From positions 2,666,001-2,730,000 of the forward strand of contig OY970337.1 in the NCBI GenBank assembly GCA_963717475.1: a stretch of DNA of 64,000 bases, given 5' to 3'. Position 1 is the first letter of the stretch, and the number at the start of each line of letters is the position of its first letter. The DNA comes from AC-32 sp963717475 (lineage in GTDB: Bacteria > Actinomycetota > Thermoleophilia > Gaiellales > Gaiellaceae). The position numbers were made by a program, and so were the translations under genes. Positions 43,094-50,348 of the stretch are shown in pieces. The notes beneath the pieces are model-generated. The model made no database searches and was not told the origin of the DNA. It saw nothing but the letters and a program-made list of their open reading frames with translations.

Positions 43094-45232
43094 GTGGCCG
43101 TTGCTCACGCCGGGGTCGAGAGGGTCGCCTGGCACGTCCGCCTGCGGGAGCCCGCCGTTCGCGGCGCGCAGCTCTTCGCGGCGTCCGGTTTCGCCCTCGC
43201 GCAGCCGCTTTTCGACATCCTCGGCAAGAACGCCGAGTTCTTCGCGGTGCGCGGATCGACGCCCGGCGACATCGTCCTGTTCGCCCTCGTCGTCACCTTC
43301 GTGCCGGCCCTCGTGCTCTGGCTGGTCGAATTCGTCGTGGGCATCGTCAGCGCGCGCGCCGCGACCGTCCTGCACCACGTCTTCCTCGGCTTCCTCGGCG
43401 CGGTCTTCGGCGCGTACGCGCTCAAGCGCGCCGGCCTCGACGGAACCGCGGCGCTGATCGTCGGGGCGGTCGCTATCGGTGTCGCCTTGGCGGTCGCGGT
43501 GTGGCGCCTCCGGGCGGCGGGGTCGTTCCTGACCTGGCTCGCGGCGGCACCGCTGGTCTTCCTCGCGCTGTTCCTGTTCCAGTCGCCGACCTCGAAGCTG
43601 GTCATCTCGAGCGGCACGGCCCAGGCGGCGGAGATCCGCACCCGCGCTACGACGCCGATCGTCTTCCTCCAGCTCGACGAGTTCCCCGTGATCGACCTCC
43701 AGCAGGCCGACGGCGCAATCGACGCGAAGCGCTTCCCCAACTTCGCCAGGCTCGCGGCGAGCTCGACCTGGTACCGCAACGCGACCACCGTCTCGGCCTC
43801 GACGACGGTGGCCGTGCCCGCGATCCTGACGGGGCAGAAGCCGAAGAAGGGCGCGCTGCCGATCCTGCGCGACCACCCGCACAACCTCTTCACGCTGCTC
43901 GGCAAGCGCTACCACCTCGTCGTGCACGAGTCACAGACCCGGCTCTGCCCGCAGAGCCTCTGCAAGCAAAAGGGCTCGAACGCCGAGTCGCGCCTCTCGT
44001 CGCTCTACTCGGACGTGCGCACGGTCTACCTGCACCTGATCGCGCCTCCGTCGCTCGAGCAGCGCCTCCCCGTGATCGACGAGTCGTGGGGCAACTTCGG
44101 CGGCAACTCCGGCGACGAGAGTCTCGCGGCGAGCGACTCGGGCGCGCCGCCGAAGGTCGACCTGAGCACCTTCTACCTGAGCCGCGTCCGCGACTTCAAT
44201 CACTTCGTCGGCTCGTTCAGGAAGCCCGCCCCGGGGCGGCCGACCCTCTACTTCGCGCACATCCTGCTCCCGCACACGCCCTGGCTCTACTTCCCCGACG
44301 GCAGGGCCCGCGCGGTCACGAGCACGAATGCGCCGGGCCGAAACGGCGAGCGCTGGTTCAACGGCCAGCTCGCGACCCAGGCCTGGCAGCGCCACCTGCT
44401 CCAGGTCGGCTACACCGACAAGCTGCTCGGGAAGTTCATCGCCCGGCTGCACAAGGTCGGGCTCTGGGACAAGGCCCTCGTGATCGTTATGCCCGACCAC
44501 GGGATCAGCTTCCGCGGCGGCGACCTGCGCCGGCGGGCGACGAAGAGCAACCTCGCCGACCTCGCCTTCATCCCGCTGTTCGTCAAGTACCCGGGTCAGA
44601 CGCAGGGCCGCGTAGTCGACTCGAGGCACGCGAGCACGCTCGACATCGTTCCGACGATTGCGGACACGCTCGGGGTCACCCTTCCCTGGCAAGTCGACGG
44701 GACCTCGCTGCGGAAGGGTGGCGCAGGCTCGGGCGTGGTCGACGTGGCCGGCGTGCGGGAGGGCTATCGCGCGGCGCTCGCCCAGCGGCAGGCCGCGCTC
44801 GCCCGCCAGCTCTCGTTGTTCGGAAGCGGCGACTGGGGGACGCGCTTCGACGGCACCGGGCCGTACCGCGACCTCGTCGGGAGCGCCGTGTCGAGCCTCA
44901 CGGTCGAAGCGGCGCCTTCGGAGTCGGTGCACGTCGACAAGCTCGGGAGCCGGCTCCTGCGCCGCTTCCCCCGCGGCTCGGCACTCGTTCCCTCACCCGT
45001 CGTCGGCACGCTCTCGGGCGTGCAGGCGGGGCAACCGCTGGCGCTGGCGCTCAACGGCCGGATCGCCGCGGTCGGCGTCGCCTACCGCAACCCGGGCGGC
45101 GGCCCGGTGCGCTTCTCGCTCCTGGCAGGCGAGGACGCGTTCAGGACCGGGCGGAACGCGGTGCGCGCGTTCGTGCTCTCCGGGCCTGCCTCGTCGCCGG
45201 TGCTGCGGGAGCTGCGCGTGTCTTTGGGCTAA
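43094..45232 (+). CDS. Sulfatase-like membrane protein (LTA-synthase-type architecture)
   Basis: 712 aa. Four or five TM helices in the first 165 residues, then an extracytoplasmic alkaline-phosphatase/sulfatase-type domain: LQLDEFPVIDLQ, RNATTVSASTTVAVPAILTG (nucleophile-region Thr/Ser), YFAHILLPHTPWLYFPDG and VIVMPDHGISFRGGDLR (metal ligands Asp-His). C-terminal 150 residues add a beta-rich domain. Similar architecture transfers phosphoglycerol or phosphoethanolamine to wall polymers; here the donor is unknown. Convergent 4-bp overlap with a small zinc-ribbon gene. Confidence 0.85.
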   Translation: MAVAHAGVERVAWHVRLREPAVRGAQLFAASGFALAQPLFDILGKNAEFFAVRGSTPGDIVLFALVVTFVPALVLWLVEFVVGIVSARAATVLHHVFLGFLGAVFGAYALKRAGLDGTAALIVGAVAIGVALAVAVWRLRAAGSFLTWLAAAPLVFLALFLFQSPTSKLVISSGTAQAAEIRTRATTPIVFLQLDEFPVIDLQQADGAIDAKRFPNFARLAASSTWYRNATTVSASTTVAVPAILTGQKPKKGALPILRDHPHNLFTLLGKRYHLVVHESQTRLCPQSLCKQKGSNAESRLSSLYSDVRTVYLHLIAPPSLEQRLPVIDESWGNFGGNSGDESLAASDSGAPPKVDLSTFYLSRVRDFNHFVGSFRKPAPGRPTLYFAHILLPHTPWLYFPDGRARAVTSTNAPGRNGERWFNGQLATQAWQRHLLQVGYTDKLLGKFIARLHKVGLWDKALVIVMPDHGISFRGGDLRRRATKSNLADLAFIPLFVKYPGQTQGRVVDSRHASTLDIVPTIADTLGVTLPWQVDGTSLRKGGAGSGVVDVAGVREGYRAALAQRQAALARQLSLFGSGDWGTRFDGTGPYRDLVGSAVSSLTVEAAPSESVHVDKLGSRLLRRFPRGSALVPSPVVGTLSGVQAGQPLALALNGRIAAVGVAYRNPGGGPVRFSLLAGEDAFRTGRNAVRAFVLSGPASSPVLRELRVSLG

Positions 45233-45402
45233 TCGGTCGGCGAGACGTCAGCGCGCTCGTACGGCACGAACAGGCGGCAGTGCGGGCACTTGAACCCCCG
45301 CGGGCCCGCCGTGCCTGACGAGACGAGCAGCTCGGCCTCGAACGGCTTGCGGCAATGCGGGCAGACGACCTCGTAACTCGATTCAGCGGTCGAACTGGCC
45401 AT
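45229..45402 (-). CDS. Small zinc-ribbon protein
   Basis: 57 aa, MASSTAESSYEVVCPHCRKP to the C-terminus. Two CPHC knuckles (VVCPHCRKPF and FKCPHCRLFV) about 28 residues apart form a zinc ribbon. Below usual gene-finder length cut-offs. Convergent with the sulfatase-like gene with a 4-bp overlap; starts 57 bp from the divergent 52-aa gene. Possibly a nucleic-acid or protein-interaction module. Confidence 0.75.
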   Translation of the reverse strand: MASSTAESSYEVVCPHCRKPFEAELLVSSGTAGPRGFKCPHCRLFVPYERADVSPTD

Positions 45403-45459
45403 GCCTCAACCTAGCAACCGGCGCTTGAACGCCGTCGGGCGACCGTCCATAGTGCATGC

Positions 45460-45618
45460 ATGAAGCTGCGGAGCTCCCTCTACCGCTCGGCGCGCATCCT
45501 CGGCGACGCGGAGGCGGTCGCCTCCGGCGACCCGAAGCGGATCACGCGGCGCGCCAAGAACAAGCTGCTCGGCCGCACCCTGGGTCGCGCTGGCATCTGG
45601 CGCTACCTCTGGCGCTAG
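45460..45618 (+). CDS. Small basic conserved protein (52 aa)
   Basis: MKLRSSLYRSARILGDAEAV followed by SGDPKRITRRAKNKLLGRTL and a Trp-rich end (GIWRYLWR). Strongly basic, pI well above 10, and of a type I recall as common hypothetical proteins in Actinobacteria. CATAGT ends 6 nt before the ATG with no Shine-Dalgarno, which supports a real leaderless gene. Function unknown; nucleic-acid or ribosome binding is plausible. Confidence 0.7.
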   Translation: MKLRSSLYRSARILGDAEAVASGDPKRITRRAKNKLLGRTLGRAGIWRYLWR

Positions 45619-45620
45619 AG

Positions 45621-46100
45621 CTAGGGCGCGAACCGTTCGAGCTGGCGGCCGGCCTCGAGGGCGATCGAGTTCGCGATCCCGGCCTGCCCGTCGTCGAAGC
45701 GAGTCCCCTCGCCGTAGACCTCGACGAGCCCCCAGCAGCTGCCCCCGGACGGCATGCAGACCATCAGGAGCGACTCGAAGCCGAGCTTCTCGAGCAGCTC
45801 GGCCTCCGTCGGCTCGGGGTCCTCGTCGAGCAGCGAGACGGCGCGCGGCTCTCCGGCCGTGATCACCTCGTGGGTCAGCGGATAGTCGGAAATCAGGTAC
45901 TCGTGCCCGATGTCCGGCGCCCGCTCGCCGCGTGAGAACTCCACGAGGCTGACCAGCAGGTCGCCGACGACGCGCGAGATCATGCAGGCGGAGGCTTCGA
46001 GCGTCTCGGTGATCTCTCGCGAGGCGGTCTCGAGCAGCCCGCGGACGGTCGTCTCGCGGTGCAGGGCAGCGACGGCGCGCTCGACTGGATCGGTCGTCAC
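45621..46100 (-). CDS. GAF-domain protein
   Basis: 159 aa single GAF domain: VRGLLETASREITETLEASA, the core MISRVVGDLLVSLVEFSRG, YLISDYPLTHEVITAGEP and a C-terminal FDDGQAGIANSIALEAGRQLER. It has no output domain, so it may sense a small ligand or redox state and act in trans. Convergent with and 2 bp from the 52-aa gene. Confidence 0.82.
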   Translation of the reverse strand: MTTDPVERAVAALHRETTVRGLLETASREITETLEASACMISRVVGDLLVSLVEFSRGERAPDIGHEYLISDYPLTHEVITAGEPRAVSLLDEDPEPTEAELLEKLGFESLLMVCMPSGGSCWGLVEVYGEGTRFDDGQAGIANSIALEAGRQLERFAP

Positions 46101-46109
46101 TTACCCATC

Positions 46110-46817
46110 CTAGAAGCCGCGGATCTCTGCGTTCGTCCCGATCACGATCAACGGCGCGCTTCGGGGGTTGAGCCAGCGCAGCACGGCGAGCAGCCGGGGC
46201 AGGGGCAGAGAGACGCAGCCCAGCGTCGGGCGGCCGGTGCTGACGTGGAGGAAGATCCCCGAACCGCGGCCCGGGACGATCGGGTCGCGGTTGTAGGCGA
46301 TGACCGCGAGGTTGCGGTACGCGGTCGGCGAACGGGACATGTCCTCGCTCTTGACCCGGAACGGCGGGGTCGAGCCGCAGCGGACGTGCTTGAAGCGGTT
46401 GTACCAGGGCGAGCGCGGGTCCTCGACCCACCAGTCGCCGCAGACGATCCGGTGGTAGCGGTACCGGACGCTCGGGCTCGGAGCGAGGCCGTACATGGTC
46501 GGCAGGAAGCCGAAAGCCCCGGCCGGCGTCGTGAGGTCGCCCTCGCGTTTCTGCCTCGACGTGCCCCGCTCGCCGAGCCACGCCGTCCAGGGGCCGGCGA
46601 CCGGCTGCCAGCACGCGCCGGGCTTCCTCCAGAGCCGGAATGACCCTTGCGTGGACGAGCGGCGCGCGGCCACGACGGTGATCAGCTCGCGCGCCGCGCC
46701 GGTCGATGCGAGCTGGTTCGCCAGGCTGGGCGGGCACGAGACCGCGGCGCGGTTCGAGCCGGCCGCGGATGCGGCGAGCGCGAGCGGCAGGCAGACGGCG
46801 AGAGCGATCCACCTCAT
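46110..46817 (-). CDS. Secreted L,D-transpeptidase-family protein
   Basis: 235 aa. Signal peptide (MRWIALAVCLPLALAASAAG), a wall-domain LITVVAARRSSTQGSFRLWR, and the YkuD-type core: GDWWVEDPRSPWYN, then GSGIFLHVSTGRPTLGCVSLP with catalytic Cys and preceding His, and PLIVIGT at the end. Forms or edits 3-3 cross-links in peptidoglycan. Divergent from an M15 carboxypeptidase, 21 bp apart, so both likely act together on the wall. Confidence 0.85.
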   Translation of the reverse strand: MRWIALAVCLPLALAASAAGSNRAAVSCPPSLANQLASTGAARELITVVAARRSSTQGSFRLWRKPGACWQPVAGPWTAWLGERGTSRQKREGDLTTPAGAFGFLPTMYGLAPSPSVRYRYHRIVCGDWWVEDPRSPWYNRFKHVRCGSTPPFRVKSEDMSRSPTAYRNLAVIAYNRDPIVPGRGSGIFLHVSTGRPTLGCVSLPLPRLLAVLRWLNPRSAPLIVIGTNAEIRGF

Positions 46818-46838
46818 CGTCCGGGCAGACTACGCGCG

Positions 46839-47444
46839 GTGAAGCTCGTCCTTCTCGCCATGCTCGCGCTGCAGCCGCCGTTCGCGCACTCCGTCTCGCA
46901 CGTGACCGCGGCGCAGCTGCCGTACTCGTGGCACCGCGGCTGCCCGGTCGCTCCCGCGCAGTTGCGGCGCGTGCGGCTCTCGTACTGGGGCTTCGACCGG
47001 CGGGCACACACGGGGGTGGTCGTCGTGAACGCGTCTGCGGTCGGAGACGTGGTGCGCGTCTTCAGGCGGCTCTACTACGCGCGGTTCCCGATCCGGCGAC
47101 TGCGCCCGATCGACGCCTATCGCGGTGTCGACGAGCGGTCGCTCGCCGCCGACAACACCGCCGCCTTCAACTGCCGCTACGCGGTCGCGCCCGGCCCGAA
47201 GCGCTGGTCGGTGCACGCGTACGGGTTCGCGATCGACGTCGATCCGGTCGAGAACCCGTACGTGCTGAACGGCCGCGTCCACCCGCGCGCCGGCCGCGCG
47301 TACCTCAACCGCTCGAGGATCCGTCCAGGAATGGCGTATCGCGGAGGCCTGCTCGTGAGCGCGTTCGCCGCAGTCGGCTGGCAGTGGGGCGGCCGCTGGA
47401 CGGCCTCGCCCGACTACCAGCACTTCTCCGCCACCGGCGGCTAG
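46839..47444 (+). CDS. Secreted M15C-type D,D-carboxypeptidase
   Basis: 201 aa, GTG start. Signal peptide VKLVLLAMLALQPPFAHS. Zinc-peptidase motifs SVHAYGFAIDVDP (SxHxxGxAxD) and DYQHFS, with the family region TAAFNCRYA and NPYVLNGRVHPRAGRAYL. Would remove the terminal D-Ala of stem peptides; this makes the tetrapeptide donor used by the adjacent L,D-transpeptidase, so the pairing is functionally sensible. Confidence 0.88.
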   Translation: MKLVLLAMLALQPPFAHSVSHVTAAQLPYSWHRGCPVAPAQLRRVRLSYWGFDRRAHTGVVVVNASAVGDVVRVFRRLYYARFPIRRLRPIDAYRGVDERSLAADNTAAFNCRYAVAPGPKRWSVHAYGFAIDVDPVENPYVLNGRVHPRAGRAYLNRSRIRPGMAYRGGLLVSAFAAVGWQWGGRWTASPDYQHFSATGG

Positions 47445-47454
47445 CGGCGAAGCG

Positions 47455-47778
47455 TTACGGATCGAGGCGAAACGGCGGGTACTCGTCGGTGACGAGCGTG
47501 AACGAGTAGCCGATTACGCGGTTGCCCCAGCGCATCACGCCGAGCACGAAGTCGAACAGCCCCCGTGGGTAGCGGCCCGTGAAGAGGATCGCAAACCAGG
47601 CGCAGATCACGCAGACGACCGCGGCGAGCCCGAGGAAGGCGAGCACGATGAAGTGCGGGATCGCGAGCAGCACCTTCACGAGCGGCGGCCACCGGTTCAA
47701 CTCGGCCTGCGCGTCCGGGTAGGGGAAGTCGAGCCGGACCGACTGGTGGTCGTCCGTGGACGGATAGGCGTCGTCCAT
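47455..47778 (-). CDS. DUF4389 membrane protein
   Basis: 107 aa from ATG 47778. RLDFPYPDAQAELNRWPPLVKVLLA then two TM helices (IPHFIVLAFLGLAAVVCVIC and FAILFTGRYPRGLFDFVLGV) and WGNRVIGYSFTLVTDEYPPF, the DUF4389 signature. Members often lie near oxidative or redox genes; function not known. The frame stays open upstream but lacks protein-like sequence. Confidence 0.85.
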   Translation of the reverse strand: MDDAYPSTDDHQSVRLDFPYPDAQAELNRWPPLVKVLLAIPHFIVLAFLGLAAVVCVICAWFAILFTGRYPRGLFDFVLGVMRWGNRVIGYSFTLVTDEYPPFRLDP

Positions 47779-47834
47779 CAGGGCGAGATAGACGGCGACG
47801 CGGCTCGTCGAAGCCAGCACGCGAGTTCCCGTCG

Positions 47835-48143
47835 TTACCGACCGGCGGATACTTCTCGCGGCAGGCACGGTCCGAGCCCGCAGCGGCCGGGAGGAAAAGG
47901 ATGCCGCTGGTCGAGGTCGGCGACGAGCAGACGGCCTGGCCGTCGCGGCCGAGGCATGTCCGGATCGGCGATGCCGGCCAGGATCGGGTCGCGTGATCGG
48001 ACCGCGAAGGCGGTCAGAGCCGTCGGCGGTGCAGCGCGTAGCGACGTCGAACTGGACGGGATGGGCCGCCACGGCTGCTCCCCGCTCTCGGCGAGCGCCG
48101 TGCCTGCCGTTGCGAGCACCAGGACGAGGGCAATGGTGCGCAC
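47835..48143 (-). CDS. Putative secreted small protein
   Basis: 102 aa from GTG 48143. Plausible signal peptide (VRTIALVLVLATAGTALAES), then a Pro/Arg/Ser-rich region with no known domain and two Cys near the end (GRCGLGPCLP). An ACTAC box 6 nt before the GTG could be a -10. High GC makes chance ORFs common here, so this is tentative, but the signal peptide and placement in an otherwise empty 440-bp gap favour a real gene. Confidence 0.42.
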   Translation of the reverse strand: MRTIALVLVLATAGTALAESGEQPWRPIPSSSTSLRAAPPTALTAFAVRSRDPILAGIADPDMPRPRRPGRLLVADLDQRHPFPPGRCGLGPCLPREVSAGR

Positions 48144-48218
48144 AGCTCCGTAGTTTCCCGCAACGCGCTCGGTGTCCGTCCCGATGGCGGAGCCTGAGGT
48201 GTCCGCGACCATGCAGCC

Positions 48219-49340
48219 ATGGGAAGGGTCGTCATCGTCGGCGGAGGCGTCGCCGCACTCGAAGCGGCTCTCGCCCTGCAAGACCTGGCGCCGGAGCTCG
48301 CAGACGTGGAGATCGTGGCGCCCGACGAGGAGTTCGTCTACCGGCCGCTCGCGGTCGCCGAGCCGTTCCTCGTCGGCCAGGTGCGGCGCTTTCCGCTCGA
48401 GCCGCTGGTCGAGGGCGCCGGAGCGCGCCTGCGCAGGACGAGGGTGACTGCTCTCGATCCGGGCGCCCGGCTCGTCGTGACCGAGGACGGGACGGTCCCG
48501 TACGACGCGGTTCTGCTCGCGCTCGGCGCGCGCCCCAGCGAGGCCGTGACAGGCTCGCTCACGTTCCGCGGCCCGCAGGACACCGAGGCGCTCGCGGGGC
48601 TGCTCGACGCCGCGCTCGCGGGCGAGGTCCGGAAGATCGTTTTCGCGGTTCCGGCGGGCGTGACGTGGCCGCTGCCCCTCTACGAGCTGGCGCTGCTCAC
48701 GCGCGAGACGCTGATCGACCGCGGCGCGCTCAACGTGACCGTCACCGTCGTCACACCGGAGGAAGCGCCGCTCGGAATCTTCGGAACCCCGGGGGCCGCC
48801 GCGGTGCGCGAGCTGCTCGAGGCGCGCGGAATCGGGCTCCGAACCCACGTGACCCCGCTCTCTTTCGAGGACGGCGTCCTGCGTCTGGCGCCCGAAGGCG
48901 GGATCGAGGCCGACCGGGTCATCGCCTCACCGCGGCTCCAGGGCCCGGCGCTTCCCGGCGTGATCGCCGACTGGCACGGCTTCGTGCCGACCGACGAGCA
49001 TGGGCGCGTCGGTTCCGAGGTGGACGTCTACGCGGCCGGCGACCTGACGCAGTTCCCGATCAAGCAAGGCGGAATCGCGACGCAGCAGGCCGACGCTGCG
49101 GCCCAGGCGATCGCCGCCCAACTCGGCGCCCAGATCGAGCCCGAGCCGTTCAGGCCGGTGCTCCGCGGGCTGCTCCTGACCGGGATGGTGCCGCGTTACC
49201 TGCGCGCGGAGGCGGGAACGGCCAGGGCCGAGGTCGACACCGAGCCGCTCTGGTGGCCGCCGGACAAGATCGTCGGGCACTACCTCGCGCCGTTCCTGGC
49301 CGAGCGGCTCGGTCTCGCCGAGCACTCACTGGCCCACTAG
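48219..49340 (+). CDS. FAD-dependent pyridine-nucleotide oxidoreductase (SQR/NDH2-like)
   Basis: 373 aa. FAD motif VVIVGGGVAALEAALALQ, DEEFVYRPLAVAEPF, YDAVLLALGARP, and a C-terminal FAD contact VDVYAAGDLTQFPIK with GGIATQQADAAA. Resembles sulfide:quinone or type II NADH dehydrogenases, but the catalytic cysteines of SQR are not evident. Electron transfer to quinone is likely. First gene of the putative low-oxygen island; convergent with ackA, 15-bp overlap. Confidence 0.82.
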   Translation: MGRVVIVGGGVAALEAALALQDLAPELADVEIVAPDEEFVYRPLAVAEPFLVGQVRRFPLEPLVEGAGARLRRTRVTALDPGARLVVTEDGTVPYDAVLLALGARPSEAVTGSLTFRGPQDTEALAGLLDAALAGEVRKIVFAVPAGVTWPLPLYELALLTRETLIDRGALNVTVTVVTPEEAPLGIFGTPGAAAVRELLEARGIGLRTHVTPLSFEDGVLRLAPEGGIEADRVIASPRLQGPALPGVIADWHGFVPTDEHGRVGSEVDVYAAGDLTQFPIKQGGIATQQADAAAQAIAAQLGAQIEPEPFRPVLRGLLLTGMVPRYLRAEAGTARAEVDTEPLWWPPDKIVGHYLAPFLAERLGLAEHSLAH

Positions 49341-50348
49341 TAGTAGCGAGCGCGCCGCGCGGGCGGCGACGAGGTCCTCGCGCGCACGCAGCACGACCAC
49401 GCGGACGGCCGAGCCGGGGCGGGCGATCTCGGCGTCCGGCTCCGCGGAGTCGTTTGCTCCCTCGTCGAGCTCGAGGCCGAGGTGAGCGAGCCGGGCGCAC
49501 ACCAGCCGCCTGACGAGAGCGGAGTTCTCGCCGATCCCCGCGGTGAAGACCACTGCGTCGAGGCCGCCGAGCGGGACCGTCGATGCCGCGATGGCGCCCG
49601 CGATGCGGTAGGAGAAGATCTCGAGCGCGAACTGCGACGCGTCATCTTCGGCTCGTTCGAGGTCCCGCACGGAGGCCGACCCCGAGAGCCCGAGCAGGCC
49701 GGACTCGTGCTCGAGCGCCTGGTCGAGCTGGTCCACGGTCAGGCCGTGGCGTAGCAGGTAGAGGAGGGCGCCCGGGTCGACCGAGCCGGCCCGCGTCGCC
49801 ATCGGCACGCCTTCGAGCGGCGTGAGGCCCATCGTCGTGTCGACAGAGCGACCGTCGCGCACCGCGGTCACCGAGCAGCCGCCGCCGAGGTGACAGACGA
49901 CGAGCCGCCCGACGCGAACCCGCTCGCTCGCCCACTGCACCGAGAGGCCGTGGAATCCGTAGCGGCGGATGCCGAGCTCTTCGCGGAAGCGGCGCGGGAG
50001 CGCGTACGTGTGCGCCTCGGGCGGGATCGTCGCGTGGAAGGCGGTGTCGAAGACCGCGACGTGCGGGATTTCCGGGAGCAAGCGTTTCGCCGCGCCGATC
50101 GCGGCGAGCGCAGGCGCGTTGTGGAGCGGCGCGAGCTCGGTCAGGCCCTCCAGCGCGGCGACCACCTCGTCGTCGAGCACCGTCGGCTCGCGAAAGGCCG
50201 CTCCGCCGTGCACGACGCGGTGCGCCACGGCCCCCACCCCGGAGGGCACGTCCTCGAGCGATGCGAGCGTCTCGGCCGACTCGTCGGCGGCGACGAGCGA
50301 GAGCTTCAGGCTCGTCGAGCCCGCGTTGACGACGAGGATCGAGCTCAG
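49326..50348 (-). CDS. ackA: Acetate kinase, apparent CTG start
   Basis: 340 aa if started at CTG 50348, which overlaps the phosphoketolase stop (CTGA) and yields the usual N-terminus LSSILVVNAGSTSLKL. No ATG/GTG/TTG is available in frame before this conserved start. Motifs: AHRVVHGG, FDTAFHATIP, YGFHGLSVQ, VVCHLGGGCSVTAVRDGRSV, MGLTPLEGVPMATRAG and FTAGIGENS. Converts acetyl phosphate plus ADP to acetate plus ATP; direct partner of the adjacent phosphoketolase. Confidence 0.93.
   Translation of the reverse strand: MSSILVVNAGSTSLKLSLVAADESAETLASLEDVPSGVGAVAHRVVHGGAAFREPTVLDDEVVAALEGLTELAPLHNAPALAAIGAAKRLLPEIPHVAVFDTAFHATIPPEAHTYALPRRFREELGIRRYGFHGLSVQWASERVRVGRLVVCHLGGGCSVTAVRDGRSVDTTMGLTPLEGVPMATRAGSVDPGALLYLLRHGLTVDQLDQALEHESGLLGLSGSASVRDLERAEDDASQFALEIFSYRIAGAIAASTVPLGGLDAVVFTAGIGENSALVRRLVCARLAHLGLELDEGANDSAEPDAEIARPGSAVRVVVLRAREDLVAARAARSLLLVGQ

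Noticed and set aside
46110..46817. L,D-transpeptidase missing its catalytic histidine
   Set aside because: The His lies in IFLHV and the Cys in LGCVSL, as expected for this subfamily, so the site appears complete.
48219..49340. True sulfide:quinone oxidoreductase
   Set aside because: The catalytic cysteine pattern is not visible; kept as a general SQR/NDH2-like flavoprotein.
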